From Halopseudomonas xinjiangensis (GTDB lineage Bacteria > Pseudomonadota > Gammaproteobacteria > Pseudomonadales > Pseudomonadaceae), in NCBI GenBank assembly GCA_011050525.1, contig DRFO01000012.1, positions 62,001 through 126,000 on the forward strand: a DNA stretch of 64,000 bases, in the 5' to 3' direction. Numbering within the stretch: position 1 is the stretch's first letter; every line of letters starts with the position of its first letter. The position numbers and the translations under genes are program-made. The notes beneath the pieces were generated by a model that saw only the letters and a program-made list of their open reading frames with translations, had not been told where the DNA came from and did not search any database. Positions 56,981-64,000 of this stretch are shown piece after piece.

Positions 56981-58576
56981 ATGTCAGCTTATCAAAACGA
57001 TATCAAAGCCGTTGCCGCGCTGAGAGAAACAGCCGGTAGCGCCTGGAGCGCTATCAACCCGGAATCCGTAGCACGCATGCGTGCTCAGAACCGTTTCAAG
57101 ACCGGTCTGGATATCGCGAAGTACACCGCCGCCATCATGCGCAAAGACATGGCCGAGTACGACGCCGACACTAACGCCTATACCCAGTCCCTGGGCTGCT
57201 GGCACGGCTTCATCGGTCAGCAGAAGCTGATTTCCATCAAGAAGCACCTGAAAACCACCAACAAGCGCTATCTGTACCTGTCCGGCTGGATGGTTGCTGC
57301 ACTGCGTTCCGAGTTCGGTCCTCTGCCTGACCAGTCCATGCACGAGAAGACTTCCGTTGCTGCACTGATCGAAGAGCTGTACACCTTCCTGCGTCAGGCT
57401 GACGCCCGTGAACTGGATTTGCTGTTCACTGATCTGGATGCTGCGCGCAGCGCCGGTGACAAGTCCAAGGAAGCCGAACTTCAGGCCAAGATCGACAACT
57501 ATGAAACTCACGTTGTGCCGATCATTGCCGATATCGATGCCGGTTTTGGTAACCCTGAAGCCACCTACCTGCTAGCCAAGAAGATGATCGAAGCCGGTGC
57601 TTGCTGCATCCAGATCGAAAACCAGGTTTCCGACGAAAAGCAGTGCGGCCACCAGGACGGTAAAGTAACCGTTCCTCATTCCGACTTCCTCGCCAAGATC
57701 AACGCTGTGCGTTACGCGTTCCTGGAAATGGGCGTGGATGATGGTGTTATCGTTGCACGTACCGACTCCCTGGGCGCAGGTCTGACCAAGGCGATTGCTG
57801 TTACCAACGAGCCTGGTGATCTGGGCGACCTGTACAACAGCTTCCTTGACGGCGATTACATCGACAACGCCTCCGACATCCAGAACGGCGATGTTGTGAT
57901 CAAGGCAAACGGCAAGCTGCTGAAGCCTGCCCGTCTGGCTTCTGGCCTGTTCCAGTTCCGCAAGGACACCGGCATCGACCGTGTAGTTCTCGACTGTATC
58001 ACCAGCCTGCAGCACGGCGCCGACCTGCTGTGGATCGAGACCGAGAAGCCGCACGTTGGCCAGATTGCCGAGATGGTCAACAAGATCCGTGAAGTAGTCC
58101 CGAACGCCAAGCTGGTTTACAACAACAGCCCATCCTTCAACTGGACCCTGAACTTCCGTCAGCAGGTATTCGATGCCATGCAGACAGAAGGCAAGGACGT
58201 TTCTTCCTATGATCGCGCGAAGCTGATGAGCGTTGATTATGATGAAACCGAGCTGGCTCAGTTGGCTGACGAGAAGATCCGCACCTTCCAGGCAGACGCT
58301 GCCCGCGAAGCTGGTATCTTCCACCACCTGATCACATTGCCGACTTACCACACTGCTGCGCTGTCTACCGACAACCTGGCAAAAGGTTATTTTGCAGATC
58401 AGGGCATGCTGGCCTACGTCAAAGGTGTTCAGCGTCAGGAAATCCGCCAGGGTATTGCCTGCGTCAAGCACCAGAACATGGCTGGTTCCGATCTTGGCGA
58501 CAACCATAAAGAGTACTTCGCTGGCGAAGCTGCTCTGAAGGCTGGCGGCAAAGACAACACCATGAACCAGTTCTAA
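56981..58576 (+). CDS. aceA: Isocitrate lyase
   Basis: This 531-residue glyoxylate-shunt enzyme matches the length of the P. aeruginosa enzyme. The catalytic cysteine lies in DEKQCGHQDGKVTVPHSDF, preceded by KKMIEAGACCIQIENQ. ATYLLAKK and NNSPSFNW are further active-site segments. It splits isocitrate to glyoxylate and succinate. The ATG at 56981, preceded by AAGGA, is chosen over the longer frame. Codon use is strongly biased, as for a highly expressed gene. Confidence 0.96.
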   Translation: MSAYQNDIKAVAALRETAGSAWSAINPESVARMRAQNRFKTGLDIAKYTAAIMRKDMAEYDADTNAYTQSLGCWHGFIGQQKLISIKKHLKTTNKRYLYLSGWMVAALRSEFGPLPDQSMHEKTSVAALIEELYTFLRQADARELDLLFTDLDAARSAGDKSKEAELQAKIDNYETHVVPIIADIDAGFGNPEATYLLAKKMIEAGACCIQIENQVSDEKQCGHQDGKVTVPHSDFLAKINAVRYAFLEMGVDDGVIVARTDSLGAGLTKAIAVTNEPGDLGDLYNSFLDGDYIDNASDIQNGDVVIKANGKLLKPARLASGLFQFRKDTGIDRVVLDCITSLQHGADLLWIETEKPHVGQIAEMVNKIREVVPNAKLVYNNSPSFNWTLNFRQQVFDAMQTEGKDVSSYDRAKLMSVDYDETELAQLADEKIRTFQADAAREAGIFHHLITLPTYHTAALSTDNLAKGYFADQGMLAYVKGVQRQEIRQGIACVKHQNMAGSDLGDNHKEYFAGEAALKAGGKDNTMNQF

Positions 58577-58611
58577 ATACTGCGTTCATCGGGCTTAGCC
58601 CGGGTGTCGAG

Positions 58612-58639
58612 AAAGGCCATCTTCGGATGGCCTTTTTTT
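58612..58639 (+). terminator. Terminator after aceA
   Basis: AGGCCATC at 58614-58621 pairs with GATGGCCT at 58626-58633 around a TTCG tetraloop, followed by a T run. Confidence 0.9.
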
Positions 58640-58765
58640 AAGCCCGTTTCCAGCTGTTGCATGGCAAGTTAGTCGAGTACAATGCGCGCTGCCTTTATCA
58701 CGCCCTGCCCTGGTGCGCTCACTATCCGTGCCTGAGGTAATTCCCGCCGCAACAAGGTTCAACGT

Positions 58766-59212
58766 ATGGCCCGCCTGAAACTCGATTTTCCTGAAGACCA
58801 ATTCTATTTCACCACCCAGCTCACCGTCAGAATCACCGATATCAACGCCGGTAGACACCTGGCCAACGATTCGATGATTTCAATGATTTCCGAGGCCCGG
58901 GCACGGTTTCTTTATCAGTTTGGCATAGAGGAAGTGAGTGCCAACGATACGGGCATTATCGTTACCGATCTGGCGACTACCTACAAAAAGGAAGCATTTG
59001 CCCGTGACCCTCTCATATTCGAGGTTGGGCTCATGGACCTGAATAAATATGGTGGCGATATCATTTTCCGCATTACCAAAGCCCTGGGTGGCGATCTGGT
59101 AGCGCTGGCCAAATCCGGCTTCGTGTTTTATGACTTCACCACGTCCCAGGTCGCTCTGATGCCTGATGATTTCCGTCTGCGTTTTCCAGGCGTAAACCAA
59201 CTGGACCAATAG
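58766..59212 (+). CDS. Hotdog-fold thioesterase family protein
   Basis: This 148-residue protein has a 4HBT-type hotdog fold: TQLTVRITDINAGRHLANDS, then IVTDLATTYKKEAFARDPLI and KYGGDIIFRITKA. The usual catalytic Asp of YbgC-type proteins corresponds to the Asp in RITDIN. The likely activity is an acyl-CoA thioesterase. AAGG precedes the ATG. Confidence 0.85.
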   Translation: MARLKLDFPEDQFYFTTQLTVRITDINAGRHLANDSMISMISEARARFLYQFGIEEVSANDTGIIVTDLATTYKKEAFARDPLIFEVGLMDLNKYGGDIIFRITKALGGDLVALAKSGFVFYDFTTSQVALMPDDFRLRFPGVNQLDQ

Positions 59213-59216
59213 ACAT

Positions 59217-59247
59217 AAAAAACCCGGTCCTGAGACCGGGTTTTTTT
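59217..59247. terminator. Bidirectional terminator between thioesterase gene and oprF
   Basis: AACCCGGTC at 59221-59229 pairs with GACCGGGTT at 59234-59242 around CTGA, with A and T runs on both sides. It lies between converging genes. Confidence 0.92.
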
Positions 59248-59261
59248 GACCGAGCCCGCTG

Positions 59262-60224
59262 TTACTGAACTGGGACGGTAGCTTCTACGTCGGCTTCTAC
59301 GCGACGGTTCATCGCACGGCCTTCTTCAGTTTCGTTATCAGCGATAGGACGCTCTTCGCCATAACCGACTGCATCCAGACGTGACGCTTCAACACCTTCG
59401 TCAATCAACGCCTGACGAACAGAGCTGGCGCGACGCTGCGACAGGTCCTTGTTGTAGGCGTCAGTACCGATTGCATCGGTGTGACCAGCTACGTTGGTAG
59501 TGACATCAGGGTATGTGCGCATGAACTCAGCCAGGCTCTGGATATCCTGACGGTATTCAGGCTGAATTTCAGAACGATCGAATTCAAACTTGACGTCCAG
59601 CTCGACACGGACATTCTGCATCTCAGGCTCTGGGGCCGGAGCAGGTGCTGGTGCCGGAGCAGGCGCCGGTGCGGCTTGCGCAACAGGAGCAGCAGCGCCA
59701 CCAAAGTTCAGACCCAGGCCTACGCCAGCCATCCACTCGGTGTTGTCGTGATCAATACCGTGCATAACGTCCACGCCAGCTTTGACGAAGAAGTTCTCGC
59801 TCAGGTAGTTCTTGATACCTGCGCCCGCCATGATCATGGTAGTGCGGTCCTCGGTACCTGTACCGACCTGATCCAGTTCCTGATGACCAAAGCCGCCGGA
59901 AAGGTAAGGACGCACAGCGCCTTCACCGAAATGACGAATAGCTTCGATAGTAGCCAGACGACCGTCGATGTCTTCACCGGTGATGTCGCTGTCGAGGCTC
60001 TTGTATGTACCAAGACCCAGATTCAACGAAACGTTGTCGTTGAGGAAATAACCCAGACTGCCGCCGACCAGAGTGCCGTCTTCCAGATCGTGGATGCTGT
60101 CAGTGAAGTAACGCTTGGCAAAAGCTTCCGCTTCTACAGAACCAGCGCTCTGAGCCAAAACCGGCATGGTAGAGGCGGCAATTGCGGCGCCAACAACGAT
60201 ACCAACAGTGTTTTTCAATTTCAT
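59262..60224 (-). CDS. oprF: OprF/OmpA-family outer membrane protein
   Basis: This 320-residue protein has a signal peptide ending near LAQSA, an N-terminal eight-strand barrel, a Pro/Ala hinge (a PAPAPAPA run at about residues 185-200) and a C-terminal peptidoglycan-binding OmpA domain (NVAGHTDAIGTDAYNKDLSQ, RRASSVRQAL). P. aeruginosa OprF is about 350 residues with four cysteines near the hinge. This one has none. sigX lies upstream on the same strand, as in Pseudomonas. Confidence 0.92.
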   Translation of the reverse strand: MKLKNTVGIVVGAAIAASTMPVLAQSAGSVEAEAFAKRYFTDSIHDLEDGTLVGGSLGYFLNDNVSLNLGLGTYKSLDSDITGEDIDGRLATIEAIRHFGEGAVRPYLSGGFGHQELDQVGTGTEDRTTMIMAGAGIKNYLSENFFVKAGVDVMHGIDHDNTEWMAGVGLGLNFGGAAAPVAQAAPAPAPAPAPAPAPEPEMQNVRVELDVKFEFDRSEIQPEYRQDIQSLAEFMRTYPDVTTNVAGHTDAIGTDAYNKDLSQRRASSVRQALIDEGVEASRLDAVGYGEERPIADNETEEGRAMNRRVEADVEATVPVQ

Positions 60225-60329
60225 CTTTGAATCCCCGTTAAATCCATTCGGACGTTAGGTTTGCGAAAATCTATGCAAAACTCAGGCTGTAGTATAACAG
60301 AAATATAATATTGTCCATACAAAAGTCTT

Positions 60330-60911
60330 CTAAAAAGGCTCGTCTATATGCCTTCTCAACTTTTCCAAGGCCCTCTTATATCTCATTTTGGTCGCGCTAA
60401 GCCCCATGTACATAATTTCCGCTATTTCCTGAAACTCCAGCTCTGCAACGAACCGCAAAACAAGAATCTCACGATCCACCGGATTTACGTGGACCAGCCA
60501 TCGATCAAGCCCAACACCAGTGGCCGGGAGCCCTTCTGGCTCCTGGGCTTCTTCATGCGCTTCCAGACTAAGTGCATCAAAAAGCCGTTTCTTGCGCTTT
60601 TCCTTCCGATACTGAGTAATGCATTCGTTATACGTGATGCTGTACAGCCAGGTTTTGAATTTGGCCTTGCCTTCGAACTGTTTCAGCCCATGTAATACTT
60701 TGAGCATTACTTCCTGACAGACATCATCAGCATCCCTTTCGTTCCCCAAATAGCGCGCGCACACATTAAAAAGTGTGCGCTGGTACCGCCTCATCAGCTC
60801 CTCGTAAGCCAAGGTAGTGTGAAACAACTCGCTATTGGCCTTTATCGCCAGTTCCTCGTCTGAAAGCTCAGCAGGATTGTAGCGATTGCGCTTGGCGCCC
60901 TGATTAGTCAA
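60330..60911 (-). CDS. sigX: ECF sigma factor SigX
   Basis: This 193-residue ECF sigma factor has region 2 RRYQRTLFNVCARYLGNERD (residues 40-60) with DADDVCQEVMLKVL, and region 4 DREILVLRFVAELEFQEIAE. It closely resembles SigX of Pseudomonas, which controls oprF, cmpX and membrane fatty-acid genes after envelope stress. The only in-frame start here is TTG at 60911, with an upstream stop a few codons away. There is no obvious ribosome-binding site. Confidence 0.92.
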   Translation of the reverse strand: MTNQGAKRNRYNPAELSDEELAIKANSELFHTTLAYEELMRRYQRTLFNVCARYLGNERDADDVCQEVMLKVLHGLKQFEGKAKFKTWLYSITYNECITQYRKEKRKKRLFDALSLEAHEEAQEPEGLPATGVGLDRWLVHVNPVDREILVLRFVAELEFQEIAEIMYMGLSATKMRYKRALEKLRRHIDEPF

Positions 60912-60953
60912 AACGGATGATCATCGAGTCTGCAGGTCCGTATACATCTGGCG

Positions 60954-61775
60954 TTATCGCGATACCCGCTCATCAAGCAGCATGCGGTTGGCAATCGAGA
61001 TGATCGCGCCCTCGTCGTCGACCAAAGACGTTTTCACCGTCCCTATTTCATCTATCACGCCCTGGACGCCGCCCACTGTGATCCGGTCCCCAACCTGATA
61101 AAGCTCCCGGACATAAACGCCCGCAAGAATCTGACTGACGATTTGCCGGCTACCAAGGCCAAGCGCTAGCGCGGCCGCAGCGCCAAACGACACGAGGACG
61201 ATAGCGATTACCGTGTTGAGCAGAGCAGTTTCTATCTGCAGTTGCCCTATGGCCAGAGACACCGTGATTATTACCAGGAGCCCCTGGGCAAAACGACCCA
61301 GGCCGCTAGCGTAATCCACTCCAATGCCTTCGGCTGCCCCTCGAACTATGCCGCTCACCAGATGCGAAAGCAGAAGACCGGCGAGAAGAATAAGCGCGGC
61401 GCCTAATACTTTCGGAAGGTACAGGGCGAATTCGTCGAGCGTGGACGAGACCCGAGCCAAACCGAGCGTCTCCGCTGCCGAGACAACAAAGATCAAGATC
61501 ACGAACCAGTAAACGATCTTGCCGATTACCGACGATACAGGGGCATGTATTCCCACCCGCCCCAACAGCTTCGACACGCCCGCTCCGGCCATCAACCGAT
61601 CCAGGCCCAATTTTGCCAATCCCTTGCTGAGGACCGTGTCGATGATCTTCGCCACGACGAAGCCGAGGATAACGATCAGCAAAGCGGCTATGAGGTCCGG
61701 GATAAAGGACGCAACCTTTGCCCACAAGGTAGTCATGGAAGCAACGAAGCTCTGACTCCAGGTTTCTATTTCCAT
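60954..61775 (-). CDS. cmpX: Mechanosensitive channel CmpX (MscS-like)
   Basis: This 273-residue inner-membrane protein has an N-terminal helix pair (LIAALLIVILGFVVAKIIDT), three further membrane segments and a C-terminal MscS-type pore and beta domain (GLGSRQIVSQILAGVYVREL, then VGDRITVGGVQGVIDEIGTV). In Pseudomonas it lies in the crfX-cmpX-sigX-oprF cluster and affects SigX activity. The start is 4 bp from the crfX stop. Confidence 0.93.
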   Translation of the reverse strand: MEIETWSQSFVASMTTLWAKVASFIPDLIAALLIVILGFVVAKIIDTVLSKGLAKLGLDRLMAGAGVSKLLGRVGIHAPVSSVIGKIVYWFVILIFVVSAAETLGLARVSSTLDEFALYLPKVLGAALILLAGLLLSHLVSGIVRGAAEGIGVDYASGLGRFAQGLLVIITVSLAIGQLQIETALLNTVIAIVLVSFGAAAALALGLGSRQIVSQILAGVYVRELYQVGDRITVGGVQGVIDEIGTVKTSLVDDEGAIISIANRMLLDERVSR

Positions 61776-61778
61776 GTT

Positions 61779-62018
61779 TTACTCGCTAGTCTTGGGGGCA
61801 ACAGATGTATCTGCCGAAGGCCCGCGCTTTCCTTTAGGGCTGCATTCCGATAACACGTAGGCCCAATGGGTAAACAACGTCACCACATCCAGGGCGCCGC
61901 TCCTGATATGCGCCTTGTGCAACACTCTATCAAGCCGTTGGGCATCCGCGCCATCGGGGCGCTGTTCATCTGCCTCATGCATCAGGCTTCGCAGTCTGCT
62001 CTCGAAAGGATTGTCCAT
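61779..62018 (-). CDS. crfX: CrfX-like small protein
   Basis: The ATG at 62018 (AGGTGA upstream) gives 79 residues; the longer frame to 62084 is unlikely. It is a charged, helical protein (MDNPFESRLRSLMHEADEQR, then RLDRVLHKAHIRSGALDVVT) upstream of cmpX, matching CrfX by position and general pattern. It is implicated with CmpX in SigX-dependent envelope responses in P. aeruginosa. Confidence 0.8.
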   Translation of the reverse strand: MDNPFESRLRSLMHEADEQRPDGADAQRLDRVLHKAHIRSGALDVVTLFTHWAYVLSECSPKGKRGPSADTSVAPKTSE

Positions 62019-62129
62019 GCCAGTCACCTCTGTGCAATGAATACTAACCAGAGACGCACGACAAGCGGATGATGTCACCATCATCCGGAAAAATCACATG
62101 GGTGCCGGCTGCGTGATCAGTAAGGCATT

Positions 62130-62615
62130 CTACTCTGGCATTTCCAAGGCGGTCGGGGAAACAACGATGCCATTGTTGTCGGCATAGACATATTCACCCG
62201 GACGAAAAGTGACGCCTGCGAAGGTGACCGTCACGTTCAGATCGCCCAAGCCTTTCTTGTCAGTTTTCATGGGATGACTGGCCAATGCCTGAATACCGAG
62301 GGGAGTCTGCATCAGAACATCGACATCACGAACGCAACCGTAAACGATGATGCCTTCCCAGCCGTTCTTGGCGGCCTTCTCTGCCAGCATATCGCCAAGC
62401 AAGGCTCGACGGAACGAACCACCTCCGTCTACAACCATCACCTTGCCGGTACCGTCCTGGTCGACCTGTTCTTTTACCACCGAGTTGTCTTCATGGCATT
62501 TGACGGTAACAATTTCACCGCCAAAGGAGTCATGGCCGCCGAAATTACTGAACATCGGCTCGACGACAAATATGTCAGGGTATTTGTCGCACAGATCAGG
62601 TGTCACATAATGCAT
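62130..62615 (-). CDS. rraA: Regulator of RNase E activity RraA
   Basis: This 161-residue protein belongs to the RraA/DMK-methyltransferase-like fold: [35 protein letters not shown] and [11 protein letters not shown]. It binds RNase E and modulates mRNA decay. It is in the expected place between crfX and ppsA. The 111 bp between crfX and rraA have no gene. Confidence 0.94.
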   Translation of the reverse strand: MHYVTPDLCDKYPDIFVVEPMFSNFGGHDSFGGEIVTVKCHEDNSVVKEQVDQDGTGKVMVVDGGGSFRRALLGDMLAEKAAKNGWEGIIVYGCVRDVDVLMQTPLGIQALASHPMKTDKKGLGDLNVTVTFAGVTFRPGEYVYADNNGIVVSPTALEMPE

Positions 62616-62641
62616 GGTTTTTTACCTCGTAGCAGGATAGG

Positions 62642-64000
62642 TCAGGCGTTCTGTTCCGCCAGAAAGAACCACGTATCCATAACGGAATCAGGGTTGAGCG
62701 ACATGCTCTCAATGCCCTGATCCATCAACCATCTGGCCAGATCGGGATGGTCTGAAGGTCCCTGACCGCAAATTCCGATATATTTGTCTGCTTTGATACA
62801 CGCCGAGATGGCCATGGCGAGAAGCTTCTTTACCGCCGCATTTCGCTCGTCGAACAGATGAGCAATGATTCCAGAGTCCCGATCCAGGCCAAGCGTCAGT
62901 TGCGTCAGGTCATTGGAACCAATGGAGAAGCCGTCGAAATACTCAAGAAACTCCTCAGCCAGCAAGGCGTTCGCCGGTAGCTCACACATCATGATCAACC
63001 GCAGCCCATTGTCACCTCGCTTGAGCCCATTCTCAGCAAGCAACTCGACCACCTGTTGAGCTTCACCGACAGTACGCACAAAGGGCACCATGATCTCCAC
63101 GTTGGTTAGCCCCATAACGTCCCGGACGTATTTGATCGCCCGACATTCAAGCTCGAAACAATCGCGGAAGGAATCGCTTATGTAGCGCGACGCTCCCCGA
63201 AAGCCAAGCATCGGGTTTTCTTCTTCCGGCTCATAAAGTCGACCACCGATAAGGTTGGCGTATTCGTTTGATTTGAAATCGGACAGACGCACGATGACCT
63301 TTTTCGGCCAGAACGCCGCAGCGAGCGTGCTCACGCCTTCAACCAGTTTGTCGATATAAAAGCCGACCGGATCGGGATAACCGGCAATCCGCTTCTCGAC
63401 ACTGTCCTTGACGTCCGCCGGCAGGCTGTCGAAATTCAGTAGCGCCTTGGGGTGCACGCCAATCATCCGATTGATGATGAATTCCAGCCGCGCCAGGCCG
63501 ACCCCTTCGTTTGGCAGGTTGGCGAAATCAAATGCGCGGTCAGGGTTGCCCACGTTCATCATGATCTTGAACGCTAATGGCGGCATGGCATCGACGCTGT
63601 TGGTGCGAATGTCAAACGACAGCTGGCCCGCATAAATGAGACCCGTATCGCCCTCTGCGCAGGAAACAGTAACCTCTTGGCCATCCCTGAGTTCCGAGGT
63701 GGCATTGCCGCAACCCACCACCGCGGGAATACCCAGCTCCCGCGCAATAATGGCCGCATGGCAGGTTCGCCCGCCTCGATTGGTCACGATGGCGCTCGCC
63801 CGCTTCATGATCGGTTCCCAATCGGGATCAGTCATGTCGGAAACCAGTACGTCGCCCGGCATTACCTTGTCCATCTGGGAGACATGCTCGATAATCTTGA
63901 CCGGGCCCGAGCCGATACGCTGGCCTATCGCGCGACCTTCAACCAGAACCTTGCCGGTTTCCTTCAGCAGGTAGCGCTCCATCACATTGCCACTGGCCCG
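62642..64000 (-). CDS. ppsA: Phosphoenolpyruvate synthase (C-terminal part, cut by window edge)
   Basis: The frame stays open to the right edge; the visible 453 residues are the C-terminal part of PEP synthase (full length near 790). The phosphohistidine domain is present, with catalytic His in [18 protein letters not shown], and the PEP-utilising TIM barrel follows ([52 protein letters not shown]). It makes PEP from pyruvate in gluconeogenesis. The Met at 63985 is internal. Confidence 0.95.
   Translation of the reverse strand, partial: RASGNVMERYLLKETGKVLVEGRAIGQRIGSGPVKIIEHVSQMDKVMPGDVLVSDMTDPDWEPIMKRASAIVTNRGGRTCHAAIIARELGIPAVVGCGNATSELRDGQEVTVSCAEGDTGLIYAGQLSFDIRTNSVDAMPPLAFKIMMNVGNPDRAFDFANLPNEGVGLARLEFIINRMIGVHPKALLNFDSLPADVKDSVEKRIAGYPDPVGFYIDKLVEGVSTLAAAFWPKKVIVRLSDFKSNEYANLIGGRLYEPEEENPMLGFRGASRYISDSFRDCFELECRAIKYVRDVMGLTNVEIMVPFVRTVGEAQQVVELLAENGLKRGDNGLRLIMMCELPANALLAEEFLEYFDGFSIGSNDLTQLTLGLDRDSGIIAHLFDERNAAVKKLLAMAISACIKADKYIGICGQGPSDHPDLARWLMDQGIESMSLNPDSVMDTWFFLAEQNA

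Overview
The window is chromosomal DNA from a gammaproteobacterium of the Pseudomonas lineage. The core genes keep local orders known from Pseudomonas aeruginosa: clpA-clpS-cspD-icd-nudix-mnmA-hflD-purB-roxA-GNAT-aceA, and oprF-sigX-cmpX-crfX-rraA-ppsA. These blocks are not contiguous in P. aeruginosa. A cysteine-free short OprF and an iron-regulated imelysin cluster beside a dif-like site suggest another branch, possibly a Halopseudomonas-type marine relative. That placement is inference. A 28-bp chromosome-dimer resolution (dif) candidate at 32647-32674, with polarised FtsK-type octamers around it, suggests the window lies in the replication terminus.

Positions 1-19409 hold two integrated elements in tandem, each ending in a copy of the 3' half of a tRNA-Leu(UAA) gene. 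No intact tRNA gene is visible, so the functional copy is probably left of the window. Element 1 (1-6166, cut by the left edge) is entirely on the minus strand: tyrosine integrase, several small hypotheticals, a ribbon-helix-helix/DUF1413 protein, a frameshifted gene, an HTH excisionase-like regulator, a CHC2 zinc-finger protein, a RepA-like AAA helicase and the start of a further small gene.

Element 2 (6107-19409, about 13.2 kb) is complete. It encodes an AlpA-like regulator, an 813-residue primase-helicase followed by an iteron-rich AT-rich putative origin, a lipoprotein, a terminase small-subunit-like protein inside a run of overlapping small genes, a membrane-anchored protein, a two-gene Cys/His-protein plus PIN-nuclease module, and its own integrase. 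It has no large terminase, portal, capsid, tail or lysis gene. This layout is best read as a phage satellite. A 9-bp motif (GCGAACCGT), often in tandem, recurs mainly in its intergenic regions and may mark a shared regulon.

From 19410 to 32618 the core carries a YihY-family membrane protein, glutathione reductase, a TRIC-family protein, a PCu(A)C copper chaperone, a PilZ protein, a four-gene imelysin / di-haem / imelysin / DUF1513 iron operon behind Fur-like boxes, a dodecin, a Na+/solute symporter behind a TPP riboswitch, a CBS protein and a hexose-6-phosphate mutarotase. Past dif come an SPW-VKOR fusion, an SDR enzyme, a GH15 glucoamylase-like enzyme, thiol peroxidase and the TamA-TamB outer-membrane system. 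Then come exonuclease III, ClpA/ClpS, CspD and isocitrate dehydrogenase, followed by the mnmA-purB-roxA block, isocitrate lyase and the cell-envelope stress cluster crfX-cmpX-sigX-oprF. RraA and the C-terminal half of PEP synthase end the window. The isocitrate branch-point genes icd and aceA share TGTAGT/ACTACA inverted repeats upstream, suggesting common control.
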